Position numbers and translations under genes: made by a program. Of a stretch of DNA of 64,000 bases, positions 52,407 to 60,885 are shown piece after piece; the first letter of the stretch is position 1; each line of letters begins with the position of its first letter. A model generated the notes under the pieces. It was not told the DNA's origin and ran no database searches. It saw nothing but the letters and a program-made list of their open reading frames with translations. This DNA is from Bradyrhizobium iriomotense (GTDB lineage: Bacteria; Pseudomonadota; Alphaproteobacteria; Rhizobiales; Xanthobacteraceae), in the NCBI RefSeq assembly GCF_018129405.1, contig NZ_JAFCLP010000016.1, forward strand, positions 108,750-172,749, read 5' to 3'.

Positions 52407-53345
52407 CTACAACCCCGCCTTCGCAATCGCGTCCGCAAACGAGCGGTCGACGATCTCCGCCGCATCGAGCTTCTGCTTGATCAGGCCCCAGCGGAAATAG
52501 AGGTCGATCGTGCTCTGCTCGTCCGCGACCACGCCGTCATCTATCGGCGCGATCCGGATCTTTGCGCGCGACAGCCAGTTCTGCGGCACGGCGGTCGGGA
52601 TGTTCATCAGCCTGCCCCAGGTGGCGGCGTAGCTGTCGACATTGCTCAGCGACCACGCCCGCGCCGCGGTGAGGCGGCGGATGAAGTCGGTGAGCTCGGT
52701 GCGCTTGTCGCGGATGGCGTCAGGCCGCGCAACCTGAAAGCTCAGGCCCGGTGTCAGGCCTTCGGAGGTGATGATGCGACGCGACCTGAACAGCACCTCC
52801 TCCTGGCTCACATAGGGCTCCCACGTCGACCACGCATCGACCGAACCTTGGGTGTAGGCGATCTTGGCGTCCGACGGTGCCAGGAACGCGATCTGCACGT
52901 CGCTCGCACTCCAGCCGTTCTTTTCCAGCGCGGCGAGGATCAACTGATGGCCGATCGAGCCGCGGCCGGTTGCGATCTTCTTGCCGCGGAGATCGGCAAA
53001 ACTCTTGATCGGCGAATTCTCGGGCACGAGGATCGCGAGCCCCTCGCGCGTCTGCCGGATGGCGGCGATCGCCTTCACCGGCGCGCCGGACGCGGCCGCG
53101 AAGGTGAAGGGGGCATCGCCCACGAGCCCGGTCTCGATCGCACCTGCGCTGAGCGCCTCAAGCAGCGGTGCGGCCGCCGGAAATTCCTTCCACTCGATCT
53201 TGTAGGGGACGTCCTTGAGCTGGCCTGCCGCTTCCATCACGGCCTGCGCATTGCCCTTCTGGTCCCCGACGCGCAAGGTGGTTTGTGCTGCCGCCAGTTC
53301 AAGCGAACCGAACAGCAGCGCGCCGGCCAGCATGAAGCGGATCAT
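52407..53345 (-). CDS. aliphatic sulfonate-type ABC binding protein, SsuA-like (312 aa)
   Basis: Signal peptide MIRFMLAGALLFGSLELAAA, then the SsuA/NitT fold: TTLRVGDQKGNAQAVMEAAG, IEWKEFPAAAPLLEALSAGAIETGLVGD and the late YTQGSVDAWSTWEPYV. Its start overlaps the upstream monooxygenase stop (ATGA), so it ends the sulfur operon. It is strongly paralogous to the binding protein at 59008 (RVGDQKG, KEFPAAAP, DAWSTWEPYV all conserved) but not to the one at 57430. It would deliver a sulfonate or sulfate ester to the operon's single permease. Confidence 0.92.
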   Translation of the reverse strand: MIRFMLAGALLFGSLELAAAQTTLRVGDQKGNAQAVMEAAGQLKDVPYKIEWKEFPAAAPLLEALSAGAIETGLVGDAPFTFAAASGAPVKAIAAIRQTREGLAILVPENSPIKSFADLRGKKIATGRGSIGHQLILAALEKNGWSASDVQIAFLAPSDAKIAYTQGSVDAWSTWEPYVSQEEVLFRSRRIITSEGLTPGLSFQVARPDAIRDKRTELTDFIRRLTAARAWSLSNVDSYAATWGRLMNIPTAVPQNWLSRAKIRIAPIDDGVVADEQSTIDLYFRWGLIKQKLDAAEIVDRSFADAIAKAGL

Positions 53346-54442
53346 TCTGCCGCCTCGCCGCGAACGGCCTGGCGTTTGGCAACCAGCTCGCGCGTCAGCG
53401 GGATCAGTTCGCGGCCATATTCGATGGCGTCGATCAGGGGATCGAAGCCGCGGATCAGGAAATGGCTGATGCCGAGGTCGTAGTAATCGCCGAACACCTC
53501 CGCGACCTGCTCGGGCGTGCCGACCAGTGCCGTGGTGTTGCTGTTGGCGCCGGTGAGCTTTGCGATCTCGGTCCAGAGCCGCTTGTCGATGCGGCTGCCC
53601 TGGTCGGCGAGCGCGAGCAGGCGCCGCGCGCCGGCGGTGGCATGCCCGTCGGCCGGCTTGCGATACCCCGTCTTGTCCTGTAGCGCAGTGGCGCGCGCGA
53701 GAATTTCCTCCGCCTTCTCCCAGGCCTGCTTTTCGGTCGGCGCGATGATCGGCCGTACCGACAGGCTGAAGCGCGGCGTTCGCCGCCCCTGCCGCACGGC
53801 TGCGTTATGGACGCGCGAGGTCACGTCGCGCACCTGCGCATAGGATTCGCCCCACAGCGCAAAGGTGTCGGCATGCTTGCCGGCGACGTCGATCGCCGCA
53901 TCCGAGGCGCCGCCGAAATAGACGCGGATGCCTTCGGGGCGATACGGCTTCACTTGCGAGAAGGCGTTCTCGACCTGGTAATACCTGCCCTTGTAGCTGA
54001 ACGGCTTGTCGCTGGTCCATTCCAGCTTGAGCACATCGAGGAACTCGGAGGTGCGGGCATAGCGCTCGCCCTTGTCGTCGAGGGTATTGCCGTCCTGCCG
54101 GAGCTCAGTGGCGTTGCCGCCGGTGATGACATGGAGCGCGACCCTGCCGCGGGAAAACTGGTCCAGCACGGCGAACTGCCGCGCCAGCAGCGTCGGCGCG
54201 GTGAAGCCGGGCCGCTGCGCGATCAGCACGTTGAGGCGATTGGTATGGTTCAGAACGTGCTGGGCGACCTGGAGCGCGTCCGGCGACGTCGAATGAAACG
54301 CCAGCAGCGCACGATCAAAGCCGGCATTCTCATGCGCCTTCGCCACCGTCTCGATGTGGGTGGGGTTGAGGACCGGCCCCTCGCGGACGACGGTTTCAGA
54401 CGAATTGTTGTTGCTGATGAATCCGATGAACTCGATCGACAT
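53342..54442 (-). CDS. ssuD: SsuD-like FMNH2-dependent alkanesulfonate monooxygenase (366 aa)
   Basis: Luciferase-like (LLM) flavin enzyme. Visible family blocks include EFIGFISNNNSSE at the start, VLIAQRPGFTAPTLLARQFA, LDQFSRGRVALHVITGG, GGASDAAIDVAGKHADTFALWGES. SsuD releases sulfite from alkanesulfonates using FMNH2 from a reductase; no reductase gene is seen here. It is slightly shorter than E. coli SsuD, and the dimethyl-sulfone enzyme SfnG is a close alternative. It overlaps the SsuA-like start. Confidence 0.9.
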   Translation of the reverse strand: MSIEFIGFISNNNSSETVVREGPVLNPTHIETVAKAHENAGFDRALLAFHSTSPDALQVAQHVLNHTNRLNVLIAQRPGFTAPTLLARQFAVLDQFSRGRVALHVITGGNATELRQDGNTLDDKGERYARTSEFLDVLKLEWTSDKPFSYKGRYYQVENAFSQVKPYRPEGIRVYFGGASDAAIDVAGKHADTFALWGESYAQVRDVTSRVHNAAVRQGRRTPRFSLSVRPIIAPTEKQAWEKAEEILARATALQDKTGYRKPADGHATAGARRLLALADQGSRIDKRLWTEIAKLTGANSNTTALVGTPEQVAEVFGDYYDLGISHFLIRGFDPLIDAIEYGRELIPLTRELVAKRQAVRGEAAE

Positions 54443-54472
54443 GATCGTCTCCCTGATTGTTTTCCGGAAAAG

Positions 54473-55645
54473 CTAGAGGCCCAATGCGGCGCGGCCGAGG
54501 CCAGTCCGCGTGGAATCGTCCTGCGGCGTGTGCACGCGGCCGCACAGCACGTCGCGATAATGCCGCTCCAGCGGATTGGTACGGGACAGGCCGTGATTGC
54601 CGGTCAGCGACAGCGCGTCCTCGACGATGGCGACGGCATTGTTGGTCACGGTCAGCTTGATCGCGTTGGATTCGCCGGCGGACAGTTGGACCCCATCATC
54701 GAAGTCGCGGGCGAACGTCTCAATCAGCCGCGCATTGACCGCAAGGCGTGCCTCGATCGCACCGAGGATCTCCTGCGCGCGGGCCAAGGTCGCGAGCGGC
54801 GCGCCGAGGCTGGCGGGCACGCGCTGTTTCAGGAACGTGATCAGCCAGTCGCGCGCGGCGCGGGCAACGCCGTCATAGATCGCGGCGACGAAGACCGTGT
54901 GGACGGTCGCCTGTGTGACGTCGGGTGCACGCCAGTCCGCCGGCTTGCGCACGTCGACTTCGGAATCCAGCGGGATCACGACATCGCCGAAGATGACGTC
55001 GTGGCTGCCGCTGGCGCGCAGGCCGTGATGGTCCCAGGTCTCGACGATGCGGGTGCCCGGCAGGCCAGCCGGCACCAGGAACTGGCCGACGCGCGGCTCG
55101 GCCTCGTCGGTCCGCGCCCAGACCAGGTACCATTTCAGGATCGGCGATCCCGTCGAATAGATCTTGTGGCCGGAGAGCCGCCAACCGGTCTCGGTCCGCC
55201 GCGCGATCGTTGCCGGCAGGCCGCCGCGCGCGGGCGAGCCGAGTTCGGGTTCGACGCGCAGCGCGTTGACCAGCGCAAGGCCTTCGACGCTCTCGCGCGC
55301 GAGCTTGCGCGACAGCCGCGCCGGCCAGGTCGGGCTGCGCGCTATGACGAGATGATTGATGTAGTGCATCGACAGCACCAGCGCGGTCGACGGATCGGCC
55401 TTGCCGAGGATGCCGATGACGCGCGCGGCGTATTTTGCACCGGCTCCAGCGCCGCCATGAGCCGGCGGCACCGTCAGCGACAGCAGGCCCGCTTCGGACA
55501 GCTCGCGAAAATTCTCGAACGGAAAGCTGCCGGTGCGGTCATGTTCGGCCGCACGTTCGGCAAATCTCGGTGCCAGGGTTTCGGCCCGCGCGATGTAGTC
55601 GGGCTCACGATGAGTCGACCGGCCCTGGGCTACGGAAGTCACCAT
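54473..55645 (-). CDS. acyl-CoA dehydrogenase-fold monooxygenase, SfnB/DszC-like (390 aa)
   Basis: Acyl-CoA-dehydrogenase fold with a C-terminal four-helix domain. Group D flavin-monooxygenase relatives include SfnB and DszC: PFENFRELSEAGLLSLTVPPAHGGAGAG at the N-terminus (only short parts cited), SGHKIYSTGSPILKWYLVWARTDE, and LSLTGNHGLSRTNPLERHYRD near the end. The usual catalytic Glu of acyl-CoA dehydrogenases is not obvious, consistent with a monooxygenase or flavin partner enzyme in sulfur scavenging. Its ATG overlaps the ATPase stop. Confidence 0.88.
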   Translation of the reverse strand: MVTSVAQGRSTHREPDYIARAETLAPRFAERAAEHDRTGSFPFENFRELSEAGLLSLTVPPAHGGAGAGAKYAARVIGILGKADPSTALVLSMHYINHLVIARSPTWPARLSRKLARESVEGLALVNALRVEPELGSPARGGLPATIARRTETGWRLSGHKIYSTGSPILKWYLVWARTDEAEPRVGQFLVPAGLPGTRIVETWDHHGLRASGSHDVIFGDVVIPLDSEVDVRKPADWRAPDVTQATVHTVFVAAIYDGVARAARDWLITFLKQRVPASLGAPLATLARAQEILGAIEARLAVNARLIETFARDFDDGVQLSAGESNAIKLTVTNNAVAIVEDALSLTGNHGLSRTNPLERHYRDVLCGRVHTPQDDSTRTGLGRAALGL

Positions 55646-56436
55646 GTCGCATCCAGCCCCAACAGGCCAAGGATCTGGCGGCGCAGATCAGCGAGATACG
55701 GATCGCCGCGATGGCGCGGATAGGGACGGTCGACGCGGATGTCGGCCTTCACGCGCGCGGGACGCTCGCTGAACACGATGACGCGGTTGGCCAGCACCAG
55801 CGCTTCCTCCGCATCATGGGTCACCAGCAGCGTGGTAAACCCCTTGCGCTGCCAGAGCGAGACGAGCTCGGCCTGCATGGTGATGCGGGTCAGCGAGTCC
55901 AGTTTTCCCAAGGGCTCGTCCAGGATCAGGATCTTGGGATCGTTGACCAAGGCGCGGGCGAGCGCGACGCGCTGTGCCATGCCGCCGGAGAGCTGATGCG
56001 GATAGGCATTGCGGAAGGACGACAGCCCGACGAGATCGAGCGCGGCGTCAACGCGGTGACGCTGGCTCCTGAGAATGCCCTGGGCCTCGAGGCCCAGGGC
56101 GACGTTGTCCCAGACCGACCGCCAGGGAAACAGCGTCGGATCCTGGAACACGACCACGCGCGAAGGATGCGGAGTTCTGATGCGCTCCTCGTCCTCCCGC
56201 AGCCTTCCAGCTTTGGGCTTGTCGAGGCCGGCAACGAGCCGCAGCAAGGTCGACTTGCCGCAGCCGGAGGGGCCGAGCAGCGCGACGAACTCGCCCGGCT
56301 CGACCGAAATCGAAACATCGCTGAGCACCGGCAGCTCGGCGCCGTCGATATCGAAGGCGTGGCTGACCTGCTCGATGTCGAGCGCGGCGCCGGCGGCCGG
56401 ATGCGTGACCGCTTCGGCGAGAGCTGCGGCTACCAT
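55639..56436 (-). CDS. ssuB: ABC transporter ATPase, SsuB/TauB type (265 aa)
   Basis: Energising subunit of the sulfonate importer: Walker A GPSGCGKST, Q-loop VFQDPTLFPWRSVWDN, signature LSGGMAQRVALARALV, Walker B ILILDEPLGKLD and His-loop VTHDAEEALVLANRV. The ATG at 56436 overlaps the permease stop (ATGGTAG). The C-terminal stop overlaps the next gene. Confidence 0.93.
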   Translation of the reverse strand: MVAAALAEAVTHPAAGAALDIEQVSHAFDIDGAELPVLSDVSISVEPGEFVALLGPSGCGKSTLLRLVAGLDKPKAGRLREDEERIRTPHPSRVVVFQDPTLFPWRSVWDNVALGLEAQGILRSQRHRVDAALDLVGLSSFRNAYPHQLSGGMAQRVALARALVNDPKILILDEPLGKLDSLTRITMQAELVSLWQRKGFTTLLVTHDAEEALVLANRVIVFSERPARVKADIRVDRPYPRHRGDPYLADLRRQILGLLGLDATW

Positions 56437-57452
56437 TTGACGGTCCCCTTCTGCCAGACCAGCAGGCGGTCGCGGATCGAAAACAGCAGCGTGATCGCGC
56501 CGGAGCAGAGCAGCGACATCACGATCAGCGCCGCATACATGTTGGCGTAGGCGGCCCAGCCCTGCGCCCATTGCAGGTACCAGCCGAGCCCGGCCTTGAC
56601 GCCGATCATCTCGGCGACGACGAGCACGGCAAAGGACGAGCCGAGCCCCATGAACAGGCCGACGAAGACGTGCGGCAGCGCCGCGGGGATCGCGACCTTC
56701 AGCACCAGGAACGATGGCTTGGCGCCCAGCGTGCGCGCGACGTCGTAATAGGCGTTGCTGACGCTCGCAACGCCCGACCAGGTCAGCACGGTGACGGGAA
56801 AGCCGGTCGCCAGCGCGATCAGGAAGGTCGAGGCGCTCCAGCTCGACGGGAAGGTGAAGAAGGCAATCGGCAGCCAGGCGGTCGCCGGCAGCGGGCCGAT
56901 GAAACGCAGCACCGGATGCACCCAATAGCCGACCGCACGCGACCAGCCGATCGAGACGCCGGTCAGGAAGCCGACCGTGGCGCCGATCAGATAACCACCG
57001 AGCTGGAGCTTGACCGACGCGAAGACGCTGTCGAGCAGTTTTGGCAGGTCGTCGGTATAGACCTCGATGATCGACTGCGGCGGCGGGAAGAACGGCAGCG
57101 GCAGCCAGGCAAACTTCGCGGTCGCAACTTCCCACACCGTCAGGAAAGCGCCGAGCCCGACGAGCCAGGGCGCACGCTTGTGCAACGCCTTTCCAGCCGA
57201 GCCGAGATAATCGGCACCAACGGTCCCAAACAGTGCGACGGCCGCGATGATGAAGGCGGCGATGCCGAGCGAGTGCGTGCGCGACCAGTCGCCGACATCC
57301 TCCCACCACAGGCAGGACAGGCCGAAGGCGATCCAGGCGATGCTGGCGAGCACACCGACGCCGGATTCCCGGATCCAGGTCGCCAGCAGCGGCGCGCGCG
57401 AGGTGCGCGGCGCGCCGGAGGCGAGGCCGTCAGACAGCGAATACGTCGACAT
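56430..57452 (-). CDS. ssuC: ABC transporter permease, SsuC/TauC type (340 aa)
   Basis: Inner-membrane channel with an extended N-terminus containing two extra hydrophobic segments (IAWIAFGLSCLWW, LGIAAFIIAAVALFGTVGA), then the BPD_transp_1 core with EAA loop VARTLGAKPSFLVLKVAIPAALPHVF in outline. Relatives are usually about 250-270 aa, so the N-terminal extension is notable. The ATG at 57452 lies inside the end of the binding-protein gene (23-nt overlap), with GGAGCGC upstream. Confidence 0.9.
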   Translation of the reverse strand: MSTYSLSDGLASGAPRTSRAPLLATWIRESGVGVLASIAWIAFGLSCLWWEDVGDWSRTHSLGIAAFIIAAVALFGTVGADYLGSAGKALHKRAPWLVGLGAFLTVWEVATAKFAWLPLPFFPPPQSIIEVYTDDLPKLLDSVFASVKLQLGGYLIGATVGFLTGVSIGWSRAVGYWVHPVLRFIGPLPATAWLPIAFFTFPSSWSASTFLIALATGFPVTVLTWSGVASVSNAYYDVARTLGAKPSFLVLKVAIPAALPHVFVGLFMGLGSSFAVLVVAEMIGVKAGLGWYLQWAQGWAAYANMYAALIVMSLLCSGAITLLFSIRDRLLVWQKGTVKW

Positions 57453-58533
57453 AGATGCGCTCCGCGAATTTGGCGGTGTCGGTGCTCTGCTTGAACACCT
57501 GCACACTCTTCAGATCGTCGGCATAGGCCTTGAGCTCGCGCTTGAGCACGTCGCCGACGGGATGGTGATGGTGGGTGTGGTAGCGCACCATACCCTCGAT
57601 ATCGGCGAGCGATGCCGTCTTCGGCGCGTAAGGCTGGAACGATTTTGCCGTCACGGCCGGGTTCTGGGCGGTGAACATCGCGGCATCGAGCAGCGCCTGC
57701 GTGAGAGCGCGCGCGACCTGCGGCTCCTCGCGCACCAGGCTGCCGCGCAGGCCGAGGATGCAGCAGCTCTTGTCGCGATATTCGCCGTCGAGATTGGAGG
57801 CGACTTCCTTGTACTGGCTGTCCTTGAGCCAGAGATAGCCCAGCGGATCGGACGACAGGAACGCCTGCACCTCGCCCTTCTCCACGGCGACGTTGAGCAG
57901 GTTGCCGGGATAGGCGCGCCAGTCGACATCCTTGTTCGGGTCGATCCCGAGCTTGGCGAGCTGGACCGAGAAGAAGTTCTTGTCGGGGCCGCCGAGGTCG
58001 CCGACCGCGACGATCTTGCCCTTGAGGTCGGCGAGCTTGTTCACGCCGGAATCCGTCCGAGTGAGGACGCGCATGCAGCCGCCATGGGTGCCGGCGGCGA
58101 TCTTGACGTCAAAGCCCTGCTCCAGCGGCTTCAGCCAGCGCAGCGCCATGCCGAGGCCGGCATCGCTCTTTCCGGTCGCGATGGCCTCGAGCAGCTGGTC
58201 GGTCGAGCCGGAATAGTTGATGAGCTCGATGTCGAGATTGTGCTTCTGGAAGAACCCGTGCTCGATGGCGACAGGCACCGGCGCGAGACAGACGGCGCCG
58301 GCATTCCACGACAGTTTCAGCTTGCGCGGCGCGCCGGTGAGCGCGGGCGCGTCGGAGGCCGTGCGGCACAGCGGGAACTGCGAGAGGTCGACACCGGGCG
58401 CGATCGCCTGCGGCGCAAAGGCCTGTGCTGCACCAAAGGCACCAAGCGGCGCGGCGAACGCCGCAGCCAGCCCCGCCTGCAGCAAATGACGCCGGTCAAG
58501 GCCCGATCCGCCGCGCTTGTTGTCGTTGTCCAT
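57430..58533 (-). CDS. ABC binding protein of the NrtA/SsuA/ThiY group, Tat signal (367 aa)
   Basis: Tat signal LDRRHLLQAGLAAAFAAPLGAF, then a periplasmic-binding fold with SWNAGAVCLAPVPVAIEHGFF and STDQLLEAIATGKSDAGLGMALRWLK. It belongs to the same superfamily as the other two binding proteins but to a different branch (histidine run YHTHHHHPVG near the C-terminus is unique). It is the first gene of the operon and overlaps the permease gene. Confidence 0.9.
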   Translation of the reverse strand: MDNDNKRGGSGLDRRHLLQAGLAAAFAAPLGAFGAAQAFAPQAIAPGVDLSQFPLCRTASDAPALTGAPRKLKLSWNAGAVCLAPVPVAIEHGFFQKHNLDIELINYSGSTDQLLEAIATGKSDAGLGMALRWLKPLEQGFDVKIAAGTHGGCMRVLTRTDSGVNKLADLKGKIVAVGDLGGPDKNFFSVQLAKLGIDPNKDVDWRAYPGNLLNVAVEKGEVQAFLSSDPLGYLWLKDSQYKEVASNLDGEYRDKSCCILGLRGSLVREEPQVARALTQALLDAAMFTAQNPAVTAKSFQPYAPKTASLADIEGMVRYHTHHHHPVGDVLKRELKAYADDLKSVQVFKQSTDTAKFAERIYVDVFAV

Positions 58534-59007
58534 CAGCCCCGCTCCTGAGTTGGCACAGCTCCGCCGTTCGCGCAGCGCATTGCGTTGCGCATGTTCCGTA
58601 CGGAGCTGCGTTGAGAGAATATTCTTCGTCGGCGCTTCCCGCGCCGCGTTGATGCGATGCGCAAATCATGCGGCGCAGTCGCCGCATCGTCAATGAAATG
58701 GAATTTCGAATGTGGCGCGATGCGAAGTCATTCTCTCCATTGGCATGTGCGGGAACGATGAAAGGATTTTTGCTGCCGCATCGCTTTGCAAAGAGCACCG
58801 CGACTCCTTCGTTGCTGTATCCGTGCGCATCTTTCCGCTGCGCACGCTGCGCGTTCTCGAAAGCACCGGTTCACTGAAACTTCCTTGCCGATCGCGCACG
58901 CAATACGGACGGCCATTTCATTGACTGCGTGTCGTGCACTCATAGACTTGATCGTCTCGCTGCATCGTCCGCTCACGCATCGTGAGCGACGCAACAAGAT
59001 GGATCCA
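58534..59007. other. 474-bp divergent intergenic region of the sulfur locus
   Basis: Contains the divergent promoters for the minus-strand transporter operon and the plus-strand binding protein. Two short perfect palindromes stand out: AGAATATTCT (58616-58625) and CTTTGCAAAG (58784-58793). I see no credible gene; several overlapping frames here are AT-poor noise. Confidence 0.5.
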
Positions 59008-59988
59008 ATGAGCATCAACTCCCACGACCATTCCATCACCCGCCGGCTGGCCGCATCGCTCTTCGCCGCCGCCATCACCCTGTCGACCGCCGCCGCATCG
59101 CTCGCCGCCGAGACCGTCGTGCTGCGCGTCGGCGACCAGAAAGGCGGCAACCGCTCGCTGCTCGAAATCTCCGGCTATGCAAAGGATCTGCCCTACAGGA
59201 TCGAATGGTCGGAATTCCCCGCGGCCGCACCGATCCTCGAAGCGCTCAACGCCGGCGCGCTCGATGTCGGCTACACCGGCGACCTCTCCTTCCTCTCGGT
59301 CTATGCGGCGGGCGCGCCGATCAAGGCGATCGGCGGCACGCGTTCGGAGGCGAAGACGCAGGCGATCCTGGTGCGCCAGGATTCGCCGATCAAGTCGGCC
59401 GCCGACCTCAAGGGCAAGCGCCTCGCCGGCACGCGCGGCGGCTGGGGCCAGTTCCTGATCGACGCGACGCTGGAGAAGGCGCAGATCAAGCCCGAGGATG
59501 CGACCTTCGCGCCGCTCGGCCCGGTCGATGCCAAGATTGCCCTGGTCGCCGGCTCGATCGATGCCTGGGCGGTGTGGGAGCCCTATGTCTCGTTCGCGAC
59601 CTTGAAGGACAAGGCGCGCGTGATCGCCGACGGCGAAGGCCTGACGCCGACCATCACTTTCATCGTCGCCTCCGACAACGCCATCGCCACCAAGCGCGCG
59701 GCGGTGCAGGACCTCGTGCAGCGGCTGAACAAGGCGCGACTCTGGTCGCTCGATCATATTGCCGAATACGCAAAGAGCACGGCCGAACTAACAAAACTGC
59801 CGGAGGACGTGCTGCTGTCGGCCTACACCGCGCAGCGCACCAGCCCGATCGTGATCGATGAGAACGTGGTGAAGGAGATCCAGACCGCCTCGGACCGCTC
59901 GACGCGCTACGGCATCCTGCCGAAGACGCTCGACGTGAGCAAAGCCGTCGACCGCAGCTTCACGGCTGCCGCCGCGGGATCCAACTAA
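59008..59988 (+). CDS. aliphatic sulfonate-type ABC binding protein, SsuA-like (326 aa)
   Basis: Signal peptide (RRLAASLFAAAITLSTAAASLAAE) then an SsuA-type domain: VVLRVGDQKGGNRSLLEISG, RIEWSEFPAAAPILEALNAGALDVGYTGD, and LVAGSIDAWAVWEPYVSF. It is a close paralogue of the binding protein at 52407. The ATG at 59008 is chosen; 58999 is an alternative. It is divergent from the transporter operon and followed 14 bp later by a tiny ORF with its own GGAGG. Confidence 0.92.
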   Translation: MSINSHDHSITRRLAASLFAAAITLSTAAASLAAETVVLRVGDQKGGNRSLLEISGYAKDLPYRIEWSEFPAAAPILEALNAGALDVGYTGDLSFLSVYAAGAPIKAIGGTRSEAKTQAILVRQDSPIKSAADLKGKRLAGTRGGWGQFLIDATLEKAQIKPEDATFAPLGPVDAKIALVAGSIDAWAVWEPYVSFATLKDKARVIADGEGLTPTITFIVASDNAIATKRAAVQDLVQRLNKARLWSLDHIAEYAKSTAELTKLPEDVLLSAYTAQRTSPIVIDENVVKEIQTASDRSTRYGILPKTLDVSKAVDRSFTAAAAGSN

Positions 59989-60002
59989 ACGGAGGCGGCG
60001 GG

Positions 60003-60101
60003 ATGCTCAGGCCTCGCCTCAAAGCCGGCCCGCTGCATCTCGCCGCGATCGTGCTCACGCATTTCGCGTGCATGAGCCTGATCGTGTGGCTCTCGCTCTA
60101 G
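60003..60101 (+). CDS. tiny membrane protein downstream of the SsuA-like gene (32 aa)
   Basis: ATG at 60003 with GGAGGCGGCGG immediately upstream; ends TAG at 60101. A basic N-terminus (MLRPRLKAGPLH) is followed by one hydrophobic helix AAIVLTHFACMSLIVWLSL. It sits 14 bp after the binding-protein stop, so it is probably translated with it. An accessory role in the transporter is possible; I recognise no family. Confidence 0.55.
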   Translation: MLRPRLKAGPLHLAAIVLTHFACMSLIVWLSL

Positions 60102-60111
60102 CCGCGCGAGA

Positions 60112-60564
60112 TCACCAATATCCGCGGTAATAGGGCCGGTAGTAGCCGTAGCGAGGACCATAATACGGACGATAGACCCGATAGCCATAATAGCGGGGAC
60201 GCACGTAGTAGCCGCCATAGCCGTAGCCCGGTCCGTAGCCGTAATAGGCCGGCGCGTAGCCATAGCCGTAGCCCGGATATCCATAGCCGCCATAGTACGG
60301 TCCGCCATAATAGCCGTAGCCGTAAGGCGCGCCGGCGGCGATGGCGCCGCCGATGATCGCGCCGGCTGCGAGGCCGCCGAGACCCCAGCCCCAGCCGCCA
60401 CCCCAGCCGCGGCCGCGCCAATAGACCTGCGTGACATCATCGCCGACTGCCGCCTTCATGGCTCCGACATTGGTCGGCAGCGGGGCTGCTGCGGCCTGCC
60501 CGATTTGGCCGACCATGACCGCGCCCGCCAGTGAACAGGCAATTGCCGTTGTCCAGATCCTCAT
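60112..60564 (-). CDS. Tyr/Gly-rich secreted protein (150 aa)
   Basis: Signal peptide MRIWTTAIACSLAGAVMVGQ, a short polar domain (PTNVGAMKAAVGDDVTQVYW), a glycine hinge (GWGGGWGWGLGGLAAGAIIGGAIAAG) and a long low-complexity tail of YGYGYYGGPYYG-type repeats ending in an Arg/Tyr segment. Such proteins are common, poorly understood cell-surface or periplasmic proteins of Bradyrhizobium and relatives. It is divergent from glgC. Confidence 0.85.
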   Translation of the reverse strand: MRIWTTAIACSLAGAVMVGQIGQAAAAPLPTNVGAMKAAVGDDVTQVYWRGRGWGGGWGWGLGGLAAGAIIGGAIAAGAPYGYGYYGGPYYGGYGYPGYGYGYAPAYYGYGPGYGYGGYYVRPRYYGYRVYRPYYGPRYGYYRPYYRGYW

Positions 60565-60885
60565 CGTCTTGCTCCCTGTCTGACGTTTCGCTTGGAAAAA
60601 GGATCGCAGGCCTATGATCCGGCATCGTTGCGCCAAGTCAAAGCCTCGATTTTGCGTGCGGCGCACAAGAGAGCGGGTGCATGCCTCAATTTTGGTCGGG
60701 GATCGCCGATATGACACCGATACAACGGCGCCGGATCCCGGCGACCACGGCAAAGCATTAAGCTTCCCGCGCGTTCGCAACCAACAACCATCTTCCTGAT
60801 TTACTATTCGTACCGTTACTATCGGTTCCAATGGTGCGCGGCCGGGACGCAGCCCGCGACGCGCCAGAGGTGTGGGGAGGATTGC
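60565..60885. other. 321-bp divergent intergenic region
   Basis: Holds the promoters of the Tyr/Gly-rich gene and of glgC. A direct repeat TTACTATTCG/TTACTATCGG occurs shortly before glgC, and a short CGCCGG/CCGGCG hairpin lies further left. No coding sequence is supported. Confidence 0.4.

Noticed and set aside
58540-58560. TGGCAC sequence resembling a sigma-54 -24 element
   Set aside because: No GC/TTGC -12 element at the required spacing downstream.
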